Shown one piece after another: positions 11,101-23,020 of a stretch of DNA of 64,000 bases (position 1 is its first letter; every line of letters begins with the position of its first letter). The position numbers and the translations under genes are program-made. The stretch comes from Apium graveolens. Taxonomy: Eukaryota; Streptophyta; Magnoliopsida; Apiales; Apiaceae. The notes under the pieces are model-generated. The model did no database searches. It saw only the letters and a program-made list of their open reading frames with translations, and had not been told where the DNA came from. The stretch spans positions 62,127,956 to 62,191,955 of the forward strand of contig NC_133653.1 of the NCBI RefSeq assembly GCF_009905375.1. Direction: 5' to 3'.

Positions 11101-12480
11101 TAAGTTTGCAAAAAAAACATTTTTATAATGATTTGTATTATATTAATTTGACAGGATTTGTTTGTAAATTGAAAATATATACCATTAACATGTTTTTCAT
11201 ACGTAAAAAGCAATACTACATAAAATTCTACTATTCGAAATCGACAATCCCAAAATATCATTACATACCACAAAATGTATTACATCCAAACCAACTTAAA
11301 CATTCAAACCATCACATGTCTAAAACTACGATAACAATAATTATTTTAACAAAACAAAATAGTTCAGGTTCTTTAATTTACTAAACATTAGAAAAAAGAT
11401 ATACTTAATAAAATAATAACACTAGAAACTCTTCACATTCTCCTCGACTTCAGACGCAAGTGTTTGGTCCACTTTTTGTTAAGTGTCCTCCTTTACCAGT
11501 ATGTCCCTAACTGCAGGATACCCCAAAGATAACAATGCACAAATTAGTTAGACAACACAAATTGCGCTAACAAATTACCCCAACCCCTAACACTAACATA
11601 ACTTATAAGTATAAGAAAAAATAGGAGATAGTGTAGAGAAGATGATAACATTTAAATTTAGCAAAAATTAATACATCATCAATTAATAAAAATTCAGATT
11701 CAGATCAATATACCAATTAACAAAAATATGAGTAAAACTAATGCATTAGCAATTATCTTTGCTGTTCCGGACATTGCATTGTCACTGGAAATACATAACA
11801 CGAAAGTAAGTTTCAAATAACTTTGCTTGCTGAAAGTAAAAAAAAACACTCGTTAACACTGTCTATTGTTGCTAATTAAGAAAAGATCTAGACATAGGTC
11901 AGTCTTGGTTATGCGCATGGAGTGTACCATATAGCAAATTTAATCAATTTGAGTATATAAATTCCATTCATATTTCTTAAAATACAACAAAATCATAAGA
12001 TTTGTCCATCATAATTGTGATATAAAACATTTAAGAACATTGAGTCTCCCTTGATCCTGATAAATCATATACATTAGAAAATATTGGGGCTCCTGGAAAA
12101 TCATGTCAAGTTACCAAGTATTCTAAGACTTATAGTTATACATTTAACAGGAAGTACACGATAAAAATACACCAGTATGCTGAGTTACAAACAACCTGAA
12201 GTCCTGAACGAAACTTCCATCTCAATTACTAAGTGTTTTAATGTGCTTATACAATTACCAAAAAATGACAAAGCATTTAGAAAAAATTCTACAAAAACCT
12301 AAATTTCTATCTAATTCTCAACTTACGAAAATTTGGACAGTTTTGAGTTATAGTTTCGAGTTCCAACAATAATTAAAACACACATATAGTGAGAGAGAGA
12401 ACAAAATTTGTAATCCCCTGTTTTAGGGTTTACATGATGTGTTTCATATAACACATACACATAGTCAGAGAGAGAGAGAA
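11101..12480. other. CACTA interior left part, no gene recognised
   Basis: AT-rich, non-coding sequence of about 1.4 kb. A frame with the look of coding sequence (KVDQTLASEVEENV, minus strand, near 11440-11500) could be another captured exon, but it was not identified. A GA-rich simple repeat lies at 12464-12490. Confidence 0.35.
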
Positions 12481-12492
12481 AGAGAGAGACCA

Positions 12493-12561
12493 GACTCTAA
12501 AAGGAACTTGTGAGCAATAGTCAACCCAATGATACCAGCACCTACTACAGCGACATCGTAT
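12493..12561 (-). pseudogene. Second copy of captured oxidoreductase exon 1 (FAD-binding motif intact)
   Basis: The minus strand encodes YDVAVVGAG followed by IIGLTIAHKFLLES, a dinucleotide-binding GxGxxG loop of the D-amino-acid-oxidase-like family. The same exon occurs in a more diverged form at 13372-13480. Both copies are followed on the minus strand by GA/CT-rich sequence and share a run around GGAACTTGTGAG. It lies directly downstream of exon 4, so exon order within the element is 1, 2, 3, 4, 1. Confidence 0.75.
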
Positions 12562-12575
12562 GAGTAACAATTTAC

Positions 12576-13480
12576 CTTAGCAAACCCTCCACTGGCTCAT
12601 GATAATACCTTTGTATCTCCCTGCAGTTTCGTACTTCCTGTTCACCTAAATTGCCAAGTAATTCTATACAATTTCAGTAGATACAACAATTTGAATCACA
12701 TTGATAAAAATAAACGGGTATCAATGTAGCACATAACTTTAAAAAACTTTCTCGATATCAGCAACTGTTTGTCAAGCATCCAAGTGGTAATCATCCGGTA
12801 GAAAAGCCGCCCCACCTTCTTTGTCAAGCTCAAGCGTAGGTTCCTGTACCAGCAGAATACTTGACAAGAATTCGGCCTTGAACCCAGCCTTAGACAACTG
12901 ATCCACCCTCTGTTTTAATACGACAGGTTCTGCAACATTTTTACCAACTAACAAACTCCCTGTTGACCGGAAACTCACTTGTTTAAATCAAAAACTAATG
13001 TAGAGGATAATTGATTAAACTAAGGTGAATTACATTTGTGTAACGAAAATACTGATATGAAAACTGATCGGTCTTTTTCCAGCCAAGTAAATGTAGAGGA
13101 TCAAGTCCTTGGTGAGTAACAGTGTTTGCAAACTCCTCCCAGAGATGCCGGCTTCGAGTAGCTAGCTCCCACTTAGGAGTACCAGGCGTCTTGTGTACCA
13201 TCCATATGTACCCCTGTCCTACAACAAACTTAAAATGTCAGATTTTACTAATCCTGGAAGTAAACAAACAAATAAATAAATATTCAGGTATTATTTAGAT
13301 CACGGGATTTTAACTCGGTTAACGGGAACCAGAAAACCACATTTTCGCATGGGTGTTATTGTATTAGTAGTACCTACACCCGTGGCACCAGCACAAGGAC
13401 CAACATCCACAACAACAGAGAGATCAGACTCTAAAAGGAACTTGTGAGTAATAGTCAACCCGATGATACCAGAGATGCAT
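12576..13480 (-). pseudogene. Captured FAD-dependent oxidoreductase gene fragment (exons 1-4)
   Basis: Four exon-like blocks lie in order on the minus strand with intron-like gaps. Exon 1 is at 13372-13480 (IIGLTITHKFLLESDLSVVV, PCAGATG). Exon 2 is at 13070-13219 (GQGYIWMVHKTPG, LWEEFA, GLDPLHLLGWKKT). Exon 3 is at about 12742-12960 (GSLLVGK, KAGFKAEFLSS, GGAAFLPDDYHLDA). Exon 4 is at about 12576-12625 (RYYHEPVEGLLR, followed by GGTAAAT). This resembles the plant family of FAD-dependent oxidoreductases related to glycine/D-amino-acid oxidases, as recalled for an Arabidopsis gene at At5g48440. In exon 1 the GAG of the FAD loop reads ISG. A TGA follows LDA in exon 3, although the frame continues beyond it with QTVADIEK. 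A CT-rich 5'-leader-like stretch is at 13560-13870. The substrate-binding half is absent, so no enzyme is expected. Confidence 0.78.
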
Positions 13481-13559
13481 ATCGAGAAGGTCTTACTAGA
13501 TTCAAACTTATAAAACTCCAAATATAACTGTCAAGGAACCAGTTACTCTAAAACCTCAA

Positions 13560-14530
13560 GGTGTTAGAGAATGACCCTTTCCAAAATCTTATATTATTCT
13601 AACAGAAACTTAAAATTTAAAATCCAAATTAAAGAAGCCCTAAAATCAAAGAGAAACATGAATTACCTTAAGTTTAAGTGAAGAAATCGAGTCAGATGAA
13701 CTGAAAACAAGAAACCCTTAATTGGAAGAGCCCTTGCCAAACTATATTGAAAAAACCCTAATTTGAAGAAGAAAATTTACTTTAGATGAAGAGAATTATA
13801 GAGAGGCTATGTATGAGAGAGAGGCTTGAGAGAGAGAGAAAGAAAATTTTAGGAAGAGTACAAGAGAGGGAGAAGAGGAAGAGAGTGTAATGACGAGATA
13901 TAAAGTGGGTTGGGCGGGTTTCATCCAAAAAAAGGGCGGTCCGTTTGAAAATTTTCATATATTTTGTCCGCTTCTAAAAATTTCAAGTCTTCAGAAAAAA
14001 TATACAATTTATAATTTATAATTGTAGTAAATAATATTGAAAATATTATTTTAGAACAATATTAGTTATGTATTTTGTTACTTACATAAATCTGTATATT
14101 TACATTTTAATAAATTTTATTTTTAAAAATATGTACATCAATGCTCGTATTAGAATGAAAGAGAATTATAATATTTTAATTTTTTATAACTTTTAAAATT
14201 TATATTAAATTTTTTAAATTTTGACTTTTCTAAAATTTTACCCAGGTCAGTCCAAAACACTACCGCTTCTCCAAAAGTTTTGAGCCTACTTTAGTCCGCC
14301 TGATCGAGAGCCCAACATTGCTAAAAAAATTTTTTATTAAACTTTTAAGTTTAAATAGTGTTCAAATTTTTTAATAATAAAAAATTATCAGTTACTAATT
14401 AGTAGAGTTTACAAAATTTAACAAAATGTATTTATTTTATCAATCTTAGCTAATATTAAAATTATTGCTTAATTATGTTATCAAAATTGATTAATTTTGA
14501 AGTCAAATAATTATATAAAATTATTTGTTT
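13560..14530. other. CACTA interior right part, leader-like and AT-rich sequence
   Basis: At 13560-13880 the minus strand is CT-rich and resembles a plant 5' untranslated leader, which fits the captured gene having been taken with its upstream sequence. The remainder is AT-rich with nothing recognised. Confidence 0.4.
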
Positions 14531-14534
14531 GTAA

Positions 14535-14719
14535 AATGTTACTTTTTTATCAATTAACACCCTATTGTAACATAAGTTTCCACATGTTACCGTATGTAAC
14601 ACTTTGAAGCTATAGTAACATGTTACGAAGGCTATGGTAACATTAAAAATACTAGGTTGCGGTAGGCTAAGATGAGCATACCTAAGGTAACATAATTTTG
14701 TAACACGCGTGATTAAACC
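14535..14719. repeat. Right subterminal repeats of CACTA element
   Basis: Several copies of GTAACAT/ATGTTAC, including ATGGTAACATT and AAGGTAACATAA, mirror the left subterminal cluster. Confidence 0.8.
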
Positions 14720-14747
14720 ATTGCGATAGGCCATTTATGGTGTAGTG
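14720..14747 (-). repeat. Right terminal inverted repeat of CACTA element
   Basis: Minus strand begins CACTACACCATAAATGGCC. The second copy of the TCT target duplication is at 14748-14750, after which copia B protease resumes (VAKLLSH). Confidence 0.92.
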
Positions 14748-16260
14748 TCTGTTGCCAAATTACTCTCACATCCTTCTTTTGCTACTGTTTTCTCTACCAA
14801 TACATGTGTTCTGCAGGACCATACTTTGAAGAAGAAGAGCGAGATTGGTAATCTGCAGGATGATCTTTACAAGTTTCATGTTCCAAATTTGTCTCAGTCT
14901 CAGTCTCAAACCTGTAGTAGTGCTTGTAAATTTGCTTTAAACAGTACTCTGTTTTCTTTGATCGATTCTCCCGAATCTAACGCTTAATTATGGCATTCTA
15001 GATTAGGTCATCCATCTAGTGTCATTCTTAATAAAATCTATGTAATTCCTAAGCATTTATGTAATTTTCAAGAATGTGACATTTGTTATTACTCTAAACA
15101 ACATCGATTACCTTTCCCAATTAGTGATTCTCACAGTAATGCTCTTATTGATCTTATACATTTAGATGTATGGGGTCCGTACAAACAACCTACTCATAAT
15201 AACTTTCGATATTTCTTAAAGATTGTGGATGATCATTGCAAGGCCACTTTGGCTTTTCTCTTTTCTGTTAAAACTCAGGTGCCCTCTTTGATAAAAAAAT
15301 TTCTTAAGTATGTTCATACTCAGTTTGGGCATACTTTCAATATTGTGCGTTCTGATAATGGAACAGAATTTACCAATGTTAATTTACAAACACATTTTAA
15401 TTCTCTTAGAATTGTTCATCATACCTCTTGCCCTACTATACCACAACAAAATGGTCATGTTGAGCGTAAGCATCAACATTTACTCAATGTTGCTCGTGCT
15501 TTGAAGTTTCAATCCTGTTTGCATAACTCATTTTGGGTGGCTTCATTCTTACTGCTACTCATCTTATAAACCTATTTCCAATATGGAATCTGCATTATCA
15601 AACACCTTTTGAATTACCATACAAAACTGCACCAAATTATTTACATCTTTGTTCCTTTGGTTTCCTTTGTTATGCTAAAAGTCTTGTTGTGCATGATAAA
15701 CTAGAGTCCAGGGCTGTCAAAGAGTGTTTATAGGGTATCCATTTAGTAAGAAGGGGTATAAATTCTTGATTTGCAAAACAGGAAATGTGTTTACTCCAGG
15801 GATGTCAGTTCATCTCTGAATTCCAGTCCTCAGAGTTTTGATGTCAATACTCCGTTATTTCCCATCACTTGTCTAACTGAAAATGACTCTCAATCTGATG
15901 TTGTCTTGATATTCACTTATCTCCGTCTTCATCTACTTCTTCTTCTTCTTCTTCTCGCAATAATCCCACCTCATCCACACATACTCCACATGAGTCACAT
16001 GCTCTTGTCATTTATTCTCGTCACGTTCGCAATAAATAGGTTCCTGCCAAGTTTAAAGATTTTCTTGGTCGCCCATCCACCAATACAGTTACTACATCTC
16101 CCTCTGCTTCTCACACAAGTATGGCCTCTATTTCTTATCATATTCAAACTCATCTTTCGTATGACAAGTTCAGTCCTAAGTACAAAGCTTACTTGACTAC
16201 TCTCTTCACTTTTCCTATACCTCACACTTTTCATCAAGCAACTCTTATTCTCACTGGTTT
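14748..16260 (+). pseudogene. Element B protease end and integrase (broken)
   Basis: Resuming after the CACTA insertion, the frame gives VAKLLSHPSFATVF. The integrase follows with LWHSRLGHPS (HHCC histidines), CDICYYSKQHRLPF (cysteines), LIHLDVWGPY (first D), IVRSDNGTEF (second D) and PQQNGHVERKHQH (E). A stop at about 14985 precedes the integrase, and frameshifts follow near 15545 and 15730. From 15770 to 16240 the variable linker to RT is only partly readable. It ends at 16260, where the copia array is inserted after the codons giving the start of WFQAMKSE. Confidence 0.82.
16256..16260. repeat. Left target-site duplication GGTTT of the copia array
   Basis: GGTTT here and at 37839-37843 exactly flank the outermost LTRs. 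Joining the host across one copy restores the copia B RT context. Confidence 0.9.
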
Positions 16261-17871
16261 GGTTAGATTTTATACATCACGGAAGCATGGTAAAATAATT
16301 TTCTTGATATAAAATCCAAATAAAGGCATACAAATCGTGATTAAATCATAAGGGATCGTTTCTAACCTTTAAAAGCGATCCAAGAACGACGAGCGGAGAT
16401 CCCTAGCAGCTGCTCCTCAAGTGTGAAGCACTCCACCGTTATCCACCAAGAGATCAATGTGATGGAGGAGGAAGTGGTAGGAGAATTAGGGTTTCCTTAA
16501 CTTTCTAGGTTGAGGCAAAATAAGGGTTTATAATAGTATATTTATAGGCAAAATTTTCAGCTGAAAATTTTCCCATAAAATATTATTATTAACCCTTTAT
16601 TCTTATTAACCTATTAACTAATAATTAAAACACCTTTTAATTATTAATCCTTTCTCTAAACACTTTAGAAATAATTCTCTCACTTGATTTAATTTTCAAA
16701 ATTAAATTCTTAATTAATAATATTAAGAACTTTTCTTAATTAATTTATAATTAATTAAATCTCATTTAATCAATTATTAAATTTGCTAATTAGTTATTTA
16801 TTTCACAAATAAATAATTACAAGCCACTATTAATTAATTCCTCCACCATTAAATCATTCTCTTTTATGGTGTGACCCTGTAGGTTCAACATTAAGCCGGT
16901 AGTAGAAATAAATAATGATAAAACTATTTTATCATTATTTATATAAATTCTCTAATTCATTAAATATGATTAATTAATTAATCATATTTATCCTACATCG
17001 TGAGGGATACTTCTCAGCATATCGCGACTATCCGAATAATACAAATTCACTGCTTAGAATACCAAGAACCCATTCAGTGAGTAGTTACCGTACAATTAAT
17101 TCCTTCTACCCTGCAATGTCACGATTAAATACAAGGCATGGAACTTGTGTCAAGCCTATCTTATTTAATCATATGTTTTCCCGTTCACTATGCTTTGTTC
17201 TAATTAATGTAAATTAGAAACTCCTTTCTAATTTCATTCACTCTGGCCAGAGATTCCTGAACTAGCATAAGTGGATCAGCATTGAACATTCCCTTCCTTC
17301 CTATACCCAGTAGAGCCCTTATAATTGTCCTTGGAGACTAAGAACTAAACCAAAGCATAGTTCAGTGTACACAAGATGACTATGATGACCTCAAGTCTAA
17401 GGATACTTGTACAACTATCACTATGTGAACAACTGTTGACGCGTGAGTGAACTCCATCAGTTGTTCAGCTGTGTGAGTCATGTTTAGTGAACTTATTCTA
17501 TAATAAGCACCTACATACTAGCTTTAGTGTCACCACACAAATGTCTATGAGAACAGACAACCTTCATAATGAAGCAAGCATAGTATGTACCGATCTTTGC
17601 GGATTATTAATTACCAGTTAGTAATCCTACGACCAGGAACTATTTAACTTTAGAGTTATCATCTTTTAGGTCTCATTACTATGATCTCATCATAATCCAT
17701 AAAAAGCTTTACTCTAAACTGTGGTATATCTTATTTAAACACTTAAAATAGATAAAGCCCGCAATAAAAACAAAACAAGTCTTTTATTAATATCAATGAA
17801 ATCGAAACAGATTACATAAAAGTTATTCCTAAATCCTCATACATGATTAGAATTAGGACACATCTCTTTCA
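16261..17871 (-). repeat. LTR a1 (3' LTR of C1), 1611 bp
   Basis: Starts GGTTAGATTTTATACATCAC on the plus strand, where the other copies have TGTTAGATT, and ends ACATCTCTTTCA. Compared with a2 and a3 it lacks about 50 bases near 17300 (the segment with GGGGTAGATC). The polypurine tract (minus strand GTGGGAGAT) follows at 17872. Confidence 0.9.
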
Positions 17872-17881
17872 ATCTCCCACT

Positions 17882-20800
17882 TGTACTAAAGCCAATCACT
17901 CTGGTATCTAATACCCATCTTGTCTTTATGACGATCAAAGTGACTTTGAGAAAGTGGCTTTGTTAAAGGGTCTGCTATGTTGTTATGTGTGTCAACTCTC
18001 TCGACGCATGACATGTTTCGAATTTATATGAGACCTAGGTTCCTTGGCTTGTGCTATTGCTGCGTTGTTATCACAATACAACACAATAGGCTCTTCAATG
18101 CTAGGAACAACTCCCAACTCAGAAACAAATTTCCTCATCCAAACGGCTTCTTTTGCAGCCTCACTTGTAGCTATATATTCTGCTTCTGCTGTGGAGTCAG
18201 CCGTTGTAGACTGTTTGGAACTCTTCCAACTAATCGCACCACCATTCAGAGTAAACACGTACCCTGACATGGATTTGCTATCATCACTTTTGGATTGAAA
18301 ACTAGAGTCAGTATAACCCTCTATTTTTAACTCAGATTCACCACCAAAAACAAGAAAAATGTTCTTAGTCCTGCACAAGTACTTAAGGATGTTCTTCACT
18401 GCTTTCCAGTGGTCTTCACCTGGATTGGACTGGTATCTGCTTGTCACACTAATTGAATAAGCAACATCAGGCCTAGTACACAACATCGCGTACATGATAG
18501 ATCCTATTGCTGAAGCATAAGGAATCTTACTCATACGCTCTCTTTCCTCAGGTGTCTTACGAGACATCTTTCCGGAAAGGGACACTCCATGGCTCATCGG
18601 TATGAGACCTCTTTTGGAGTTTTCCATGCTAAACCTTTTAAGCACTTTCTGGATGTATGTACCCTGGGTAAGACCTATCATTCTTCTATATCTATCTCTA
18701 TAGATCTTCATATCGAGAATGTAGAATGCTTCTCCCAAGTCCTTCATGGTGAAGTTCTTCGATAGCCATACTTTGACTGATTGCAGCATCGGTATATCAT
18801 TTCCTATAAAAAGTATATCATCCACATACAATACAAGAAATGTTACCGCGCTCCCACTAACCTTCTTGTAAACAAATGGTTCATCTATGTTTTTGATTAA
18901 ACCAAACTCTTTGATTGTCTCATCAAAATGGATGTTCCATCTACGAGAAGCTTGCCTTAAACCATATATGGTTCGCAGCAGCTTACACACTAGGTGTTCA
19001 TTTCCCTTGGAAAGAAAACCCTCTGGCTGTGTCATATACACTTCCTCTTCAAGTTCCCCATTGAGGAAGGCCGTTTTCACGTCCATTTGCCAGATCTCAT
19101 AGTCGTAGTAAGCAGCAATCGCAAGTAAAATGTGAATTGATTTTAATAGGGCTACAGGTGAATAAGTTTCATCAAAGTCAATCCCTTTCCTTTGTTTGAA
19201 TCCTTTTGCCACGAGCCTGGCCTTATAGGTCTCCACCTGGCCATCTGCTCCAATCTTTCTTTTGTATACCCACTTGCACCCAATATGCTTAACACCTTCA
19301 GGCGCCTCAACCAGAGTCCACACTTGGTTGGTATACATAGATTCTATTTCGGATTTCATGGCACTATGCCATTTCTCTGAGTCAACACTACTCATAGCCT
19401 CATTATAGGTCACAGGGTCGTCATCATCAATGGTTGACAACTCATTGTCATTCTCAATGACAAGGCCATAATACCTCTCAGGTTGGCGAGACACTCTCCC
19501 TGACCTACGAATGGGCTATTCCACAGAAGGTTGTTCAGTCTGAACAGGTGTTTCCACTTGATCCGTAGTAGTTAGTGCTTCTTGAACTTCATCAAGTTTA
19601 ATTTTGCTCTCACTGTTTCTTTCAAGGATAAACTGCTTTTCCAAGAAGGTAGCATGTCTGGAGACAAACACCCTATGATCGGTGTAAAACTAATACCCTA
19701 AAGTCTCTTTACGATATCCCACAAAATTACATTTTACGGATCGAGATTCCAGCTTATCTGGGTCAACTTTCTTGACATAAGCTGGACATCCCCAAATCTT
19801 AACGTGTTTAAGACTCGGTTTCCTTTCTTTCCATATCTCATATGGAGTTTGAGGAACAGATTTGGAAGGCACCTTATTCAGTAAATATGTTGAGATTTCC
19901 AATGCATAACCCCATAGGAATACTGGAAGATTCGCATAGCTCATCATAGACCGAACCATGTCTAACAAAGTTCGATTTCTCCTTTCAGATACCCTATTAA
20001 ACTGTAGAGTATATGGAGGAGTCCACTGGGAGACTATACCATTTTCTTTGAGATAATCTAGAAACTCTCCATTCAAGTATTCACCACCTCGATCTGATTG
20101 AAGAGTTATAATACTATGTTTGGTTTGTTTCTCCACTTCATGCTTATATTCTTTGAACTTTTCAAAGGCTTCAGACTTGTGTTTCATCAAATACACATAT
20201 CCGAATCTAGATCGATCTTCTATGAAAGTAATGAAGTATGAAAATTCACCCATGGCTTGCGTAGACATTGGTCCACATACATCTGTGTGTACCAATCCTA
20301 GCAAATCTGCAGCCCTCTCTCCATGTCCACTAAATGGAGATTTGGTCATTTTACCCAATAGACAAGACTCGCATGTAAGATATGATTCAAAATCAAAGGG
20401 GTCAAGTAACCCTTCCTTATGCAATGTCCGCAGTCTATTTTCACTAATATGACCAAGTCTGCAGTGCCACAAGAAAGTGAGATTTTCATCATCCCTTTTT
20501 CTTTTATTAATTTGTTCAATCTGAAGTAAATTATGCTCTACGTCACATACATACAGACCATTATTTAAAGTACCACGTCCATAAAGAACATTATCTCTAA
20601 GAATAGAACATTCATTATTCTTAATAATAAATGAAAAACCATCCAAATCCAACATAGGAATAGAAACAATATTCCTCATAATAGAGGGAACGTAATAATA
20701 ATTATTCAAAATAATAGTCTTGCCCGTAGGCATATGTAAACTAAATGATCCTACAGATATGGCGGCAACCCTTGCTCCATTGCCCATACGTAGAATCACC

Positions 20801-21015
20801 TCATCTTCTTCAAGAGTCCTACTTCCCTTTAGTCCCTGCAACGAATTGCAAATATGAGAACCACAGGCGGTATCTAATACCCAAGTAGAAATTTGACTTA
20901 GTGACATATTAACTTCGATCATGAACATACCTGAATCAGAAGCGGTAGTCTCACTACCCTTCTTCTTCTTCAATTCTGCAAGGTAAACCCTGCAGTTCCT
21001 CTTCCAGTGCCCCAC
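17882..21015 (-). pseudogene. C1 pol: zinc knuckle, protease, integrase, RT, RNase H (stop-interrupted)
   Basis: The 21015-19690 section carries the end of the zinc knuckle, protease motif VLDTACGSHIC, integrase zinc residues (WHCRLGHIS, CESCLLGK), catalytic [19 protein letters not shown] and SERRNR. The 19494-17992 section carries RT (GCKWVYKRK, KARLVAKGFKQRKGIDFDE, YVDDILFIGND) and RNase H. A TAG stop interrupts near 19695 and another near 19514, each a single-base difference from C2. Near 18004 about 46 bases present in C2 are missing, which cuts the RNase H tail. The protease triad reads DTA instead of the usual DTG/DSG. The lineage resembles TNT1-like copia but was not assigned. Confidence 0.87.
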
Positions 21016-21798
21016 CTTGTTACAGTGAAAGCAAACAACTTTGCTCTTGGGGTCTTCAGCTTTTGGTAGAACCGGCTTTTTCTCACCTACTTTCTTCTTC
21101 TTGGAAGGGTTCTTCTTCCTTTTCTTAGGATTAGAACCTTCACCAATTAGAAGAACAGAACTCTTCTTAGGGTGGAAATTTCGATTCCGAAGTCTTCAAC
21201 ATGTTGTGGAGTTCAGGCAGGCTGACATTCAGCTTATTCATGTGAAAGTTCACAACAAACTGCGAGAACGAACTCGGAAGTGATTGCAAGACCAAGTCTT
21301 GGCTCAGCTCCCCATCCATGGCAAAACCAAGTTGTCCAAGACGTTCAATCAAATTGATCATCTTAAGTACATGGTCATTCACAATGATCCCTCAGACATC
21401 CTACAACCGAACAGCTCCTTCGATATCTTATATCGAGCTGTCCTCCCTGCCACATCATACAACTCTTGTAGATGCATAAGGATAGTGTGAGCATCCATAT
21501 GCTCATGTTGCTTCTGTAGCTCAATGTTCATGGAAGCTAGCATGGTGCATTGAACAACATTTGCATCATCTATCCACTTATGATACACAATATGTTCATC
21601 ATTATGTGCATCGCTAGCAGGTTTAGTAGGCTTAGGTGAGTCAAGCACATATTCCATCTTCTCAACCCTGAGAACAATTCTCAAGTTTCGAAGCCAGTCA
21701 GTAAAATTAGGACCAGTCAACTTGTGAGCATCTAGTATACTCCGGAGTGATAGTGCAGAAGACATAACGTATATAGTAAATCTGTAAATGATGAACAC
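21016..21798 (-). pseudogene. C1 gag (frameshifted)
   Basis: Likely start is the ATG at 21763-21765 (MSSALSLRSILDAHKL) rather than the upstream ATG at 21798, because homology begins there. The frame shifts near 21381, where C1 has CACAATGATCC and element D has CACAGATGATCC, a one-base loss. It shifts again near 21170 before the zinc knuckle (CFHCNKVGHWKRNC) at about 20990-21030. Gag of this family is an alpha-helical copia-type UBN2-like domain followed by one CCHC knuckle. Confidence 0.85.
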
Positions 21799-21953
21799 AT
21801 AACAACATTTAGCAAATATTCAATTTCATTTCAAAACACTATATGAATCGGGTCTTTATTCATAAATGGCTCCCACTAGTTTATCTAATTTATACAACCC
21901 CTAAGTGAAAATTAAGCATTCATAATGCTAGTGGGAATAGGGATCCTACATTC

Positions 21954-22290
21954 CATCACACAACCTCGGATGTAGCACGAAACGTCATGTGATGTTCAAT
22001 ACGCAGACAACTCTTGTCAATTACATCTTATGTTATTCCCTAATAAAACTTTAGCCTCTTGAATAATTGAGTCACGGCTGTAGCATGACAAACTCAATAT
22101 TCTAAGTCAAGTCTAACCCAACATTTCGTATAATTGAATCAGTCTCCAACGGCCCACGGCTACAGCCCGTAATGACCTTTAGATTCTAATTCAATGCACA
22201 CATCTCTATGTAATAGACAAGTATTTCTTATTTCGAAATCAAAGCCCTCGGCTGTAGCACGAAACGACAATGATTCAAAAATAAGAACTA
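21954..22290. repeat. Four leader hairpin units with shared core, C1
   Basis: Units share a core near CGGCTGTAGCACGAAACG, at about 21968, 22075, 22156 and 22247. Complementary words flank the core: CATCACA/TGTGATG (21954-21960, 21988-21994), ATTGAGT/ACTCAAT (22066-22072, 22092-22098), GAATC/GATTC (22136-22140, 22192-22196), and TTTCG/CGAAA around the fourth. Confidence 0.7.
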
Positions 22291-23020
22291 CTTTCTACCA
22301 TGTTGGAAGGCTTTGACCGACACAAGCCCGTTGTGTCAATGTCCAATTACTACTTGATATTATTTAATTTTAGAGGGATTATATTACGTTACAATCATAA
22401 TCATATTATGAAGAGATTCTTCCTTTTAAATTAAATATTTCAAATCAATAATCGATAATCAGATGATTCCCAGATCGGGGGGAGCATTGTCAAGAGGCGT
22501 CACTTAATACCCCTTTCTTACAGATAGAAATCTGCTTTTGACAGAATCATCCTTTCTCTCAATATTGAAAATTCATATTTAATTACGTGTTTCATAAACA
22601 CAAGAATCTTATGATTGTATTCATAATATTATTGTTATTGCAAGAAACGATTCCTATTCTAGATTTTCTAGAGCACGCCTTATATTGATTTAAGTTCACC
22701 TAAATCTATCATCGCATGGTAAACATAGGCATATATCTCATATATTAAAATAATTAAACAAGTAAGCATGCAAGCAATTATCATGTCACACATTTATATA
22801 AAGATGTATGAATTTATTATAGCATTTAAAAGCAATTAAAATAATTAAACCATGCTTTAAAACACTTTCGGGAATATAAACAGTTCAAAACTTTTATATA
22901 AAAAATATTTAACAACTCCATTAGATCCGTCTCGGAAAAACGAATCCAACGATATATTTCACGCCCAAAACGGAGTTACGAAACTCCCACAAATCAAATT
23001 TCAAAAAAAAATAGATGGGC

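Larger units (their letters stand above)
10853..14747. mobile_element. CACTA (En/Spm-type) transposon carrying captured gene exons, 3895 bp
   Basis: The element starts CACTACGCCATAGATGACC and its right end, read on the minus strand, is CACTACACCATAAATGGCC. The inverted ends match over about 28 bases with six differences. The 3-base target duplication TCT flanks it (10850-10852 and 14748-14750), which is the size made by CACTA transposases. Subterminal copies of GGTAACAT in both orientations lie at both ends. No transposase was recognised, so it is non-autonomous. Its middle holds exons of an FAD-dependent oxidoreductase on the minus strand. It sits in the protease region of copia B. Confidence 0.93.

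Noticed and set aside
12464..12490. GA-rich run considered as a GAGA-type regulatory site
   Set aside because: A simple repeat beside the duplicated exon inside the CACTA element. There is no gene for it to regulate.
16561..17000. TTAATTAA-rich tract considered as a matrix-attachment or replication-origin signal
   Set aside because: The same tract occurs in all five LTRs of the C and D elements and is simply LTR composition.
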